Under the pieces are notes generated by a model, which ran no database searches, had not been told where the DNA came from, and worked only from the letters and a program-made list of their open reading frames with translations. The position numbers were made by a program, and so were the translations under genes. Positions 6,547 through 13,711 of a DNA stretch of 13,711 nt are shown in pieces (position 1 is the stretch's first letter; each line of letters starts with the position of its first letter). The stretch is from Clostridia bacterium (GTDB taxonomy: Bacteria > Bacillota > Clostridia > Oscillospirales > Acutalibacteraceae), in contig CAAGBH010000076.1 of the NCBI GenBank assembly GCA_900768035.1, positions 1-13,711 on the forward strand. Direction: 5' to 3'.

Positions 6547-6575
6547 TTTACTTTTGGAATTTTTTATGTTAAACT
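6547..6575 (+). promoter_or_regulatory. Probable rhaBA promoter with extended -10
   Basis: TTTACT (6547-6552), a 17-nt spacer, and TAAACT (6570-6575) preceded by TG at 6567-6568, an extended -10. It begins directly after the T-run of the preceding terminator and lies 21 nt before the rhaB start. The leader would be only about 15 nt, leaving little room for downstream control elements. Confidence 0.45.
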
Positions 6576-6596
6576 GTATTTTAAAGGAGTGTTTAT

Positions 6597-7967
6597 ATGA
6601 AATATTATCTTGCGGTAGATATTGGTGCTTCCAGCGGAAGACATATCTTAGGTTATTTACAGGACGGTTTGTTAAAACTTGAAGAAATTTACCGTTTTGA
6701 AAATAATATTACAGATGTTGACGGTTCTTTAGTTTGGGACATTGAGCATCTCGTAAACGAAGTTAAAATTGGTATTAAAGAATGTAGCAAGTTAGGCAAA
6801 ATTCCTGAAACTGTCGCTATTGATACTTGGGGTGTAGATTATGTTCTTTTAGATGAAAATAAAAAAGAAATTATGCCCGCCGTTTCTTATAGAGACTCTC
6901 GTACAAACGGTATTCCTGAAGAAGTTGATAAAATTATTTCGAGACTCGACCTTTATAAAAGAAATGGTATTCAGTCTATAAACTTTAATACAATTTATCA
7001 ACTTTACTGTGATAAAAAATCTGGCAAACTCGATAAAGCAAGTCATTTCTTAATGATACCTGAGTATCTTTCATTTAAATTGACAGGTGTTCTCAGAAAT
7101 GAATACACAAATGCCACAACAGGCGCTATTGTTAATGCTGAAACAAAACAGCGTGATGACGAGTTGCTTTCTATGTTGGGTATCAGAACTGATATTTTTG
7201 AAGAACTTTCTTTACCTGGTACTGTAGTAGGTAATTTCAGTGACGAAGTTAAAGAGTTTATGGGATTTGATACAAAGGTTATTCTTTGTCCGTCTCACGA
7301 TACTGCTTCAGCAGTTGCGGCTTGTCCTGTTGGTGATAACGGTGTTTACATATCTTCGGGTACTTGGAGTCTTATAGGAACTGAAAACCTGAAACCTGTA
7401 TTGAGTGAAGAAGCAATGAACGGCGGTTTCACTAATGAAGGCGGTATTAACTACCGTTACCGTTTCCTTGAAAATATTATGGGTATGTGGCTTTTCCAGA
7501 ATATCAGAAGAAATCTTGATAAGAAATATACATACGATGAAATGATGTATATGGCAATGGAAAGTGATTTCACAGAACTTATTAATCCTAACGCAAAAGA
7601 ATTTGTAGCGCCTGAAAATATGATTGAGGCAATTAGAACATATCTCGGTAAGCCTGATTTACCGCTCGGCGATGTTTTAAATTCTGTATATCATTCATTG
7701 GCTAATTCTTATAATGACGCTGTTAAAACTATTGAAAAAGTAAGCGGTAAGAAGATTGACCTTATTAATATTATAGGCGGCGGCAGTAAGGATAGTTATC
7801 TTAACAAATTAACAAAGCAACACACAGGCAAAAACGTTCTTGCCGGTCCTACTGAGGCTACTGCGCTTGGCAATCTAATTTCACAGATTATTGCTGATAA
7901 TGACGGCTTTACTTTGGAAGATGCTCGTGAAATTGTTAAAAAATCATTTGATATTTTGGAGGTATAA
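6597..7967 (+). CDS. rhaB: Rhamnulokinase (RhaB)
   Basis: FGGY-family kinase that phosphorylates L-rhamnulose at O1 with ATP, second step of L-rhamnose catabolism. The 456 residues are slightly shorter than the 489 of Escherichia coli. Seen in order: the N-terminal phosphate loop DIGASSGR (8-15), IDTWGVDYVL (75-84), catalytic-base Asp235 in CPSHDTASA, the second ATP motif SSGTWSLIG (253-261), IIGGGSKDSYL (392-402) contacting adenosine, and TEATALGN (419-426). ATG 6597 is preceded by AAGGAG at 7-nt spacing. The stop at 7967 is one base from the rhaA start, and the rhaA ribosome binding site lies inside the last rhaB codons, so the two are translationally coupled. A fuculokinase or xylulokinase is unlikely given the rhaA partner. 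Confidence 0.95.
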   Translation: MKYYLAVDIGASSGRHILGYLQDGLLKLEEIYRFENNITDVDGSLVWDIEHLVNEVKIGIKECSKLGKIPETVAIDTWGVDYVLLDENKKEIMPAVSYRDSRTNGIPEEVDKIISRLDLYKRNGIQSINFNTIYQLYCDKKSGKLDKASHFLMIPEYLSFKLTGVLRNEYTNATTGAIVNAETKQRDDELLSMLGIRTDIFEELSLPGTVVGNFSDEVKEFMGFDTKVILCPSHDTASAVAACPVGDNGVYISSGTWSLIGTENLKPVLSEEAMNGGFTNEGGINYRYRFLENIMGMWLFQNIRRNLDKKYTYDEMMYMAMESDFTELINPNAKEFVAPENMIEAIRTYLGKPDLPLGDVLNSVYHSLANSYNDAVKTIEKVSGKKIDLINIIGGGSKDSYLNKLTKQHTGKNVLAGPTEATALGNLISQIIADNDGFTLEDAREIVKKSFDILEV

Positions 7968-7968
7968 A

Positions 7969-9228
7969 ATGAGTTATATTGAGGCTAAAGAAAAATACGC
8001 AAAAATCGGTGTTGATACCGATAAGGCAATTGAAATTTTGAAAGATGTTCCTGTTGCGCTTCATTGTTGGCAGGGTGACGATGTTAGAGGTTTTGACCAA
8101 AAGGTTGATGCTCTTTCAGGCGGTATTCAGACTACCGGTAATTACCCCGGCAGAGCAAGAACTCCCGAAGAATTAATGGCAGACCTTGATGTTGTTTTAA
8201 AACTTTGCCCAGGTACCAAGAAATTAAATCTTCACGCTTGCTATGCGATTTTTGACGATGAAAACGGCGGTTGGGTTGACCGTGATAAAATCGAACCTAA
8301 ACACTTTAAAAAGTGGGTAGATTTCTGTAAGGAAAGAGGTCTCGGATGCGACTTTAACCCAACATTCTTCTCACACCCGATGTGTGACCCTCTGACACTT
8401 TCAAGCCCAAACGAAGAAACCAGAAAATTCTGGATTGAACACGGTAAGGCTTGTATCCGCATTTCTCAGTATTTTGCAGAGGAATTGGGTCAGGAATGTG
8501 TTATGAATATCTGGACAGGCGACGGCTTTAAGGATATCCCTGCTGACCGTATCGGACCGAGACAGAGATATAAAGATTCTATCGACCAGATTCTTTCTGA
8601 ACCTTTTGATTTTAATAAGGTTAAACCTTGTGTTGAATCTAAGGTGTTCGGCATCGGTGTTGAAGCATACACCGTTGGCAGTGCAGAGTTTTCACTTTCT
8701 TATGCTGCTGCAAACAATGATAAATGTATTCCGCTTATGGATAACGGACATTATCATCCAACAGAAGTTGTTTCTGATAAAATCCCTGCATTGCTCGCAT
8801 TCTTCCCTGAAATTGCACTTCACGTAACCCGTCCAATCCGTTGGGATAGTGACCACGTGGTACTTTTTGATGACGAAACAAAAGAAATCGCAAAGGAAAT
8901 TGTTCGTTGCGGTGGTCTTAGCGGCAGCGTAAAAATTGCGCTTGACTATTTTGATGCTTCTATTAACCGTGTTTCTGCTTGGACAGTTGGTTTCAGAAAC
9001 TTCCAAAAAGCATTGCTTATGGCATTGCTTTCACCCGACGCTAAATTAAAAGATTTGCAAGATTCGGGTAACTTCACAGAACTTATGGTTGTAAGTGAAG
9101 AATTAAAGACTATGCCTTTCGGTGATGTTTGGGATGAATATTGCAAACAATGCAATACCGCTTTAGACGGCGAATGGTTTAATCAAGTTAAAACTTACGA
9201 AACTGAAGTTTTATCAAAAAGAGCATAA
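7969..9228 (+). CDS. rhaA: L-rhamnose isomerase (RhaA)
   Basis: Interconverts L-rhamnose and L-rhamnulose, first step of the pathway, using two divalent metal ions (Mn2+) in a TIM barrel. From ATG 7969 (GGAGG at 6-nt spacing) it has 419 residues, the same length as the Escherichia coli enzyme. An in-frame ATG at 7891 inside rhaB lacks such a site and is rejected. Motifs: LHCWQGDDVRGF (31-42), TGNYPGRART (56-65), HACYAIFD (89-96), NPTFFSHP (130-137), IWTGDGFKD (181-189), and metal ligands inferred by motif as Glu232, Asp258, His261, His285, Asp293, Asp295 and Asp327. It is followed by tandem stops TAATAG and a terminator, so the operon holds only rhaB and rhaA. RhaD aldolase, a lactaldehyde reductase and a transporter are absent here. 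Confidence 0.97.
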   Translation: MSYIEAKEKYAKIGVDTDKAIEILKDVPVALHCWQGDDVRGFDQKVDALSGGIQTTGNYPGRARTPEELMADLDVVLKLCPGTKKLNLHACYAIFDDENGGWVDRDKIEPKHFKKWVDFCKERGLGCDFNPTFFSHPMCDPLTLSSPNEETRKFWIEHGKACIRISQYFAEELGQECVMNIWTGDGFKDIPADRIGPRQRYKDSIDQILSEPFDFNKVKPCVESKVFGIGVEAYTVGSAEFSLSYAAANNDKCIPLMDNGHYHPTEVVSDKIPALLAFFPEIALHVTRPIRWDSDHVVLFDDETKEIAKEIVRCGGLSGSVKIALDYFDASINRVSAWTVGFRNFQKALLMALLSPDAKLKDLQDSGNFTELMVVSEELKTMPFGDVWDEYCKQCNTALDGEWFNQVKTYETEVLSKRA

Positions 9229-9233
9229 TAGAT

Positions 9234-9268
9234 AAAACATCCAAGTTATTCAACTTGGATGTTTTTTA
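9234..9268 (+). terminator. Rho-independent terminator of rhaBA
   Basis: AAAACATCCAAGTT (9234-9247) pairs perfectly with AACTTGGATGTTTT (9252-9265) around a four-base loop and runs into T at 9262-9267. No convincing -35/-10 pair was found between this and the next gene at 9321, only AT-rich DNA with TAAAAT at 9284-9289. Confidence 0.93.
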
Positions 9269-9320
9269 TTTATAAACTTTGGTTAAAATAATAATCACGA
9301 ATATTTATAGGTGATTATGA

Positions 9321-10958
9321 ATGGGGATTACAGGAATTTTAGGGCTTTTAGGCGGACTTGCACTTTTCCTTTACGGAATGCAAATGATGAGTGACGGTTT
9401 GGAAGACGCCGCCGGAAACAAAATGAAACGAATTTTAGAAAAATTGACGGCAAATCGGTTTTTAGGTGTAGCGGTGGGCGCAGGTATAACCGCCGTAATA
9501 CAGTCTTCTTCGGCAACAACAGTAATGGTTGTAGGCTTTGTAAATTCAGGTATGATGACCTTGAAACAAGCGGCTTGGATTATAATGGGTGCCAATATCG
9601 GCACAACAATTACAGGACAACTTTTAACACTTGATGTTGATTTGTTAGCGCCGTTGTTAGCATTCGTCGGTGTTGCAATGGTAGTGTTTCTCAAAGCGCC
9701 TAAGATACAGCATATTGGAAAGATAATCGCAGGATTGGGCGTTTTGTTTATAGGAATGAATATTATGAGTGAAGCGATGGTGCCTCTCAGAAGTTCCCAA
9801 GGTTTTGTATCACTGATGACAAAATTTTCAAATCCATTGCTTGGCATATTAGCGGGCGCAGTCTTTACCGCTATTATTCAGTCTTCTTCGGCTTCTGTGG
9901 GTATTTTACAGACCTTGGCGACAACCGGATTAATTGCTTTTCCGAACGCTGTATACGTGCTTTTTGGGCAAAATATCGGTACCTGTATTACAGCGGTTAT
10001 AGCATCAATCGGCGCAAACAGAAGTGCAAAGAGAACAACAGTAATTCATTTATTGTTTAATGTAATAGGTACGGCAATCTTTACAACAGCATGCATATTA
10101 TTACCTATAACTGACTGGGTGGCAAGTTTAACACCAAACGCTCCTGCAAGCCAGATTGCTAATATGCATACCATATTTAATATAGTAACTACCGCTTTGC
10201 TTTTGCCTTTTGGCACTTATCTTGCCAATCTTGCAGAAAGAATTTTACCTGATGTTATGGTAAACTCGGACGGTGTTTCGGCGTTGGCTTCACTTTCTGC
10301 AGAATTTGGCAGACAAAGAACTTCACTTGGTGCAACTGCAGTTCATACTGACATTTTAAAACAGGAAATCACACGTATAGTTGAATTGGCACGAGAAAAT
10401 ACAAATAAAGCATTCGGCGCAGTATTAGAAAATAAAGAAGATTTAAAACAGGAAATCGAATCTAAAGAGGAAACAATTGATAAACTGAATAAAGAAATCT
10501 CTCAATATATTTCAAAAATATTGGTTCATAATAACTCAGGACAAAATGTTGCAGATATAGAACAGTATTTCTTGATAACAGGAAATGCCGAAAGAATAGG
10601 AGACCACGCTGTAAATATTGCGGGATACACCGATGTTATAAAAAACAAAAATATTGTTTTTTCCTCCGGTGCGATTGAAGAATTAAAAGAAATGCAGTCA
10701 ATAACCGAAAAAGCGCTTGAAAAAGCAATGAATAAAGAAAATAACCAAGATTGGCTTGAAAGTATATCTGTAATGGAACAACAGATTGACGATATGACAA
10801 ACAATTATCGTGAAAAACATCTGCAACGTATGCGTGACGGTGACTGTTCGGAAGAAGCGTGCATATTGTATTCTGAATTGCTGACCGATTTTGAGCGTAT
10901 TGGAGACCATATTCTTAATATTGCGCAAGCATTTTCTAAAATCAAATTAACAGCATAA
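9321..10958 (+). CDS. Na+/phosphate cotransporter (NptA/YjbB type) with C-terminal PhoU-like domain
   Basis: Membrane protein of the Na/Pi-cotransporter family that moves inorganic phosphate with sodium. 545 residues. Residues 1-310 hold the membrane core of two inverted repeats, each with the family's QSSS motif: QSSSATT (61-67) and QSSSAS (187-192), followed by GANIGTT (90-96) and GQNIGTC (216-222). Residues about 335-540 form a helical PhoU-like domain with two copies of ERIGDH (424-429 and 525-530), the metal-binding signature of PhoU repeats. ATG 9321 has AGGTGA six bases upstream; the ATG at 9317 is out of frame. It is a single-gene unit between two terminators. Regulation by phosphate through the PhoU domain is known or suspected in the family but not shown here. 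Direction of phosphate flow cannot be told from sequence. Confidence 0.93.
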   Translation: MGITGILGLLGGLALFLYGMQMMSDGLEDAAGNKMKRILEKLTANRFLGVAVGAGITAVIQSSSATTVMVVGFVNSGMMTLKQAAWIIMGANIGTTITGQLLTLDVDLLAPLLAFVGVAMVVFLKAPKIQHIGKIIAGLGVLFIGMNIMSEAMVPLRSSQGFVSLMTKFSNPLLGILAGAVFTAIIQSSSASVGILQTLATTGLIAFPNAVYVLFGQNIGTCITAVIASIGANRSAKRTTVIHLLFNVIGTAIFTTACILLPITDWVASLTPNAPASQIANMHTIFNIVTTALLLPFGTYLANLAERILPDVMVNSDGVSALASLSAEFGRQRTSLGATAVHTDILKQEITRIVELARENTNKAFGAVLENKEDLKQEIESKEETIDKLNKEISQYISKILVHNNSGQNVADIEQYFLITGNAERIGDHAVNIAGYTDVIKNKNIVFSSGAIEELKEMQSITEKALEKAMNKENNQDWLESISVMEQQIDDMTNNYREKHLQRMRDGDCSEEACILYSELLTDFERIGDHILNIAQAFSKIKLTA

Positions 10959-10986
10959 AAAAATACCGCTTATGCGGTATTTTTTA
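10957..10986. terminator. Bidirectional terminator between convergent genes
   Basis: AAATACCGC (10961-10969) pairs with GCGGTATTT (10974-10982) around a TTAT loop, with an A-run before and a T-run after, so it works in both directions. It overlaps the stop codons of both the phosphate transporter (10956-10958) and the ClC gene (10986-10984). Confidence 0.93.
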
Positions 10987-12564
10987 AATTTCATTAGTAA
11001 TTTTTTCTTCGAAATCTTTATCGCCCGTAATGGCAATAATTTCATTTTTTGTGTTCTCTTTATTGTATGTCAGATATCTTATATGGAGAATATCAGATTC
11101 AGCAAGCGCTTTCGAGCCGTGCTCATCAACTTTTGCATCACCGTTATTACGGTTTATTGAAAGCACAAACAGATTGGCAGGCCAAAAGATATCTCTGACT
11201 TGTTTGCCGATAGCAAAAGAACCTTTTTTGATAGTCACGAAAGTATCTATTAGCAATGGTGTTTTATTCGAGTTTTGCTGTTCTATTCGGCTTTCAAGTA
11301 CGATATCGTTTATTGATTTTGCGTCAAAGATTTCAGTTATTATGAATGTAATTGCAGAAACTGTTATTACTGAAAGTATGTTTTGCTGACAACTAAGTGC
11401 CTCTACTGCAAAAACTATTGCAGTAATTGGCATTTTCATCATTCCCGAAATACAAGCGGTAATACCTAAAACTAATATGGTTATATAATACTGTTGGTCA
11501 GTGCCTAAAAGAATTAAGATTTTTCCCAATATAGCGGAAAATGTTGCACCGATTGCAATTATAGGTAAGAAAATACCGCCCGTGAGTCCGCTCGAATTTG
11601 AGAAAAGAGTTAAGGTTGAGCGTATCAAAAGAATTAACACCAAAAAGTAAATAGTGTAATTCCCATCAAAAAGTTCAACAGTTAATTCGTGCCCTGTTGA
11701 AATAAAAGAATTAGAAATCAAACCTAAAATAACAGTTGAAACAAGAATAAACAATATCTTATAGCAGTTTTTAATTTTCTTGAGCGTGTTATTTATCAGT
11801 TTGAAATAATTTAAAAATACAACGGCAATCAATCCGACCATAAGACCGATTACAATAGGTATCCAAAATTCATTAAGAGACAGAGAATTTATGTTGAACT
11901 GCGAAAAAATTGAAGTTTCGATGTGAAAAATCGGCGCTAATAGTTCACTTGTGAATCGACAGGAAACTACCGAAACAGAGGAAATAAGAATTATCATCGG
12001 AGATATTCGTTGATGCGCTTCTTCAATAGCAAACATTATACCTGAAATTGAAGCACCGGTTGCCGCAGAAAAGCCTGAACAAGCACCGCCGGTTAATAAA
12101 TAACGGTCAAATGCGGCGTTTTTCTTTCCTGCAAGCAGAAGACTTGCTCTGCCGATTGAAGTACCAATCTGTACCGACGGCCCTTCATTTCCAAGCGGAA
12201 CGCCAATTAAAAATGATAAAAGCGATAAAACAAATGTTCCGATAAGATTTCTTAGCCATTTAAATGTTAATATCCCTCGTAAAATGCCTATTGAGGAGGG
12301 GATTCCGCCGCCCTTGAGTTCGGGATATTTTTTATAAATCAAATTCAATAGCAAAGCAATTCCAAAAAGCAAAGGAACAATAATAAATAGAAGATATAAA
12401 TTTCCTCTTATAAAACTGTAAGAAACTTCAGAAATATGAATTATATGTTTGGCACAGAATTTATAAATACTAACAGTAATACCTGTTAAAGCACCTGTAA
12501 TACTGCCGAAAACAAAAATTGGTAAAATAATGTTAGAAATATTGTTTTTAAGTTTTTTAATCAT
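10984..12564 (-). CDS. ClC-family anion channel or H+/anion exchanger with TrkA-C-like domain
   Basis: Membrane anion transporter of the ClC family, 526 residues, with about 12 hydrophobic stretches across 1-415. Family motifs: GGGIPSS (85-91, usually GSGIP), GVPLGNEGPSVQIG (121-134, usually GREGP) with gating Glu127, FAIEEA (178-183) with a Glu at the internal proton-glutamate position, and GLTGGIFLP (326-334). Both glutamates being present favours H+-coupled exchange over a plain channel. Residues about 441-500 resemble a TrkA-C/RCK-C regulatory domain (VTIKKGSFAIGKQV, then SDILHIRYLT). Two filter positions depart from the Escherichia coli protein: its Ser107 corresponds to Gly86, and its Tyr445 appears to be Asn419 (KSINDIVL against KPLYSAIL). 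The transported anion is therefore uncertain. Start ATG at 12564-12562 with GAGGT at 12573-12569. It lies downstream of the glutamine synthetase gene on the same strand, and no separate promoter fits in the 45-nt gap. Confidence 0.92.
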   Translation of the reverse strand: MIKKLKNNISNIILPIFVFGSITGALTGITVSIYKFCAKHIIHISEVSYSFIRGNLYLLFIIVPLLFGIALLLNLIYKKYPELKGGGIPSSIGILRGILTFKWLRNLIGTFVLSLLSFLIGVPLGNEGPSVQIGTSIGRASLLLAGKKNAAFDRYLLTGGACSGFSAATGASISGIMFAIEEAHQRISPMIILISSVSVVSCRFTSELLAPIFHIETSIFSQFNINSLSLNEFWIPIVIGLMVGLIAVVFLNYFKLINNTLKKIKNCYKILFILVSTVILGLISNSFISTGHELTVELFDGNYTIYFLVLILLIRSTLTLFSNSSGLTGGIFLPIIAIGATFSAILGKILILLGTDQQYYITILVLGITACISGMMKMPITAIVFAVEALSCQQNILSVITVSAITFIITEIFDAKSINDIVLESRIEQQNSNKTPLLIDTFVTIKKGSFAIGKQVRDIFWPANLFVLSINRNNGDAKVDEHGSKALAESDILHIRYLTYNKENTKNEIIAITGDKDFEEKITNEI

Positions 12565-12573
12565 AAATACCTC

Positions 12574-12605
12574 AAAATCGGCATTTCGTTTGAAATGCCG
12601 ATTTT
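12574..12605 (-). terminator. Hairpin between glutamine synthetase and ClC genes (terminator or attenuating hairpin)
   Basis: AAAATCGGCATTTC (12574-12587) and GAAATGCCGATTTT (12592-12605) form a perfect 14-bp stem with a four-base loop, 5 nt past the glutamine synthetase stop. In minus-strand RNA only a short UUUU, itself in the stem, precedes GAGGU, the ClC ribosome binding site. Termination may be partial, since ClC has no other visible promoter. Confidence 0.75.
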
Positions 12606-12609
12606 CATT

Positions 12610-13711
12610 TTACAGATTATAATATTTATCAAATTCAGCAGGGTGGGGAATAGCAGACATTTGTCTACATTCTTCACGCTTTGTTTTGATAAAGTTTTTG
12701 ATAAGTTCTTCTGGGAAGACTCCGCCTGCTGTGAGGTAGTCATTATCGTTTTCCAATGCATCAAGAGCATCTTCAAGACAGGTAGGAAGTCCTTTGAGTT
12801 TTGCTTTTTCTTCGTCAGGGAGATTATAAAGGTTCATATCATAAGGTCCCCAACCGTTTTCGTGCGGGTCAATCTTGTTTTTAATACCGTCTAAACCTGC
12901 CATTAAGATTGCTGCATAACAGAAATACGGGTTACAAGTTGCGTCAGGGTTACGAAGTTCGAAACGGCGCTTGTCAGCACTCTTAGCATAAGCAGGGATG
13001 CGGATAACAGCACTGCGGTTTGATGTAGCATAACCAACTGTAACAGGTGCTTCGAAACCTGGAATTAAACGTTTAAATGAGTTTGTGCTCGGGTTGGTAA
13101 TTGCACATAGAGAACTGATGTGTTTTAAAAGACCGCCCATAAAGTAGTGTGCAGTTTCGCTCAAATGAGAATAACCGTTATCGTCAGAGAAAACAGGCTG
13201 ACCGTCTTTGAGCAACAACATATGAACGTGCATACCGCTTCCTGCTTCGCCATAGATTGGCTTTGGCATAAATGTTGCAGTCTTGCCGTATTTTAAAGCG
13301 GTGTTATGTATGATATATTTAATCATCATTGAAGCGTCAGCCATTTTGGACATCTGACCGAGTTGCGGTTCGATTTCAAACTGACCTGATGCGGCAACTT
13401 CGGGGTGGTGGTAGTTAATATCAATACCTGCATCACTCATATGCATACACATTTCACTTCTGCATTCATAAGCATTATCAAAGGGTTTTGCAATGTGATA
13501 TGCTTTCTGCTTAGGAACGATAACACCTTTGCCTTCAACAGCGCTGTTCCAATATGACTGTTCAGTATCAACTGAGAAACCAACGCTATTAGGTTCAACT
13601 TCCCAACCAACCTGGTCGAAAAGATAAAATTCAAATTCAGGTAATATGAGCATTGTATCAGCAATTCCGCTGTCTTTCATATACTGTTCAGCCGCAAGAA
13701 CAATATTAAGA
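12610..13711 (-). CDS. glnA: Type I glutamine synthetase, N-terminus cut off by the window edge
   Basis: Makes glutamine from glutamate, ammonia and ATP; a dodecamer in the cytoplasm. The frame is open to the window end, with 366 residues to the stop at 12612-12610. About 80-100 N-terminal residues lie outside, so neither start nor promoter is seen. Numbering from the internal Met at 13680: PEFEFY (14-19) with metal-binding Glu, EVAASGQFEIEP (94-105), GSGMHVHM (147-154) with the glutamate-site His, NRSAVIRIP (221-229), and KRRFELRNPDA (237-247) with Glu/Arg ligands. The 3' part, NKIDPHENG through NLYNLP (283-288), resembles the GSI-beta class, including Tyr285 at the position adenylylated in Escherichia coli, more than the GSI-alpha enzyme usual in Bacillus. 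Ammonia released by NagB could be a substrate, but the genes are not in one operon. Confidence 0.94.
   Translation of the reverse strand, partial: LNIVLAAEQYMKDSGIADTMLILPEFEFYLFDQVGWEVEPNSVGFSVDTEQSYWNSAVEGKGVIVPKQKAYHIAKPFDNAYECRSEMCMHMSDAGIDINYHHPEVAASGQFEIEPQLGQMSKMADASMMIKYIIHNTALKYGKTATFMPKPIYGEAGSGMHVHMLLLKDGQPVFSDDNGYSHLSETAHYFMGGLLKHISSLCAITNPSTNSFKRLIPGFEAPVTVGYATSNRSAVIRIPAYAKSADKRRFELRNPDATCNPYFCYAAILMAGLDGIKNKIDPHENGWGPYDMNLYNLPDEEKAKLKGLPTCLEDALDALENDNDYLTAGGVFPEELIKNFIKTKREECRQMSAIPHPAEFDKYYNL

Noticed and set aside
9371..9847. A 158-codon minus-strand frame inside the phosphate transporter gene
   Set aside because: It mirrors the QSSS-repeat coding region, has no ribosome binding site or family motif, and lies opposite a clearly real gene.

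Overview
The window looks like the chromosome of a low-GC, endospore-forming member of the Clostridia, probably a gut Oscillospirales/Ruminococcaceae-type bacterium. This rests on AT-rich DNA, strong GGAGG-type ribosome binding sites, sigma-A-like promoters, a spoIIM-xerD pair (an arrangement known from Bacillus and Clostridia), and operons for host- or plant-derived sugars. No phage, insertion sequence, CRISPR array, rRNA or tRNA gene is visible. The assignment to a group is inference.

Layout. (1) 1-598, minus: 3'-truncated FabG-like short-chain reductase, probably of the YmfI/EF-P-modification type. (2) 599-984: intergenic, with divergent promoters, a short promoter-terminator unit and an inverted repeat. 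(3) 985-2511, plus: spoIIM then a XerD-like tyrosine recombinase. (4) 2517-3178, minus: a heavily decayed AraC-family regulator with a PocR-type sensor region. It explains the apparently empty 800 bp stretch. (5) 3310-6509, plus: a four-gene operon of N-acetylhexosamine 1-kinase (nahK), a sugar nucleotidyltransferase, glucosamine-6-phosphate deaminase (nagB) and mscL, closed by a strong terminator. (6) 6597-9228, plus: rhamnulokinase (rhaB) and L-rhamnose isomerase (rhaA), with their own promoter and terminator. (7) 9321-10958, plus: a Na+/phosphate cotransporter with a C-terminal PhoU-like domain, ending in a bidirectional terminator. (8) 10984-12564, minus: a ClC anion transporter with a TrkA-C-like tail. 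(9) 12610 to the window end, minus: glutamine synthetase lacking its N-terminus.

How the genes fit together. NahK would convert GlcNAc or GalNAc to the 1-phosphate and the nucleotidyltransferase could activate that to a UDP-sugar. NagB would feed amino sugars that reach glucosamine-6-phosphate into glycolysis and release ammonia. RhaA and RhaB carry out the first two steps of L-rhamnose breakdown, but the aldolase (RhaD) and any sugar importer are not here. The decayed PocR-AraC regulator lies divergent from the amino-sugar operon and may once have controlled it or the rhamnose genes.

Nothing here is clearly a new system. The observations most worth a second look are the regulator pseudogene, the XerD-like protein with Lys where the first catalytic Arg is expected, the ClC protein with altered selectivity-filter residues, and the short promoter-terminator unit upstream of spoIIM.
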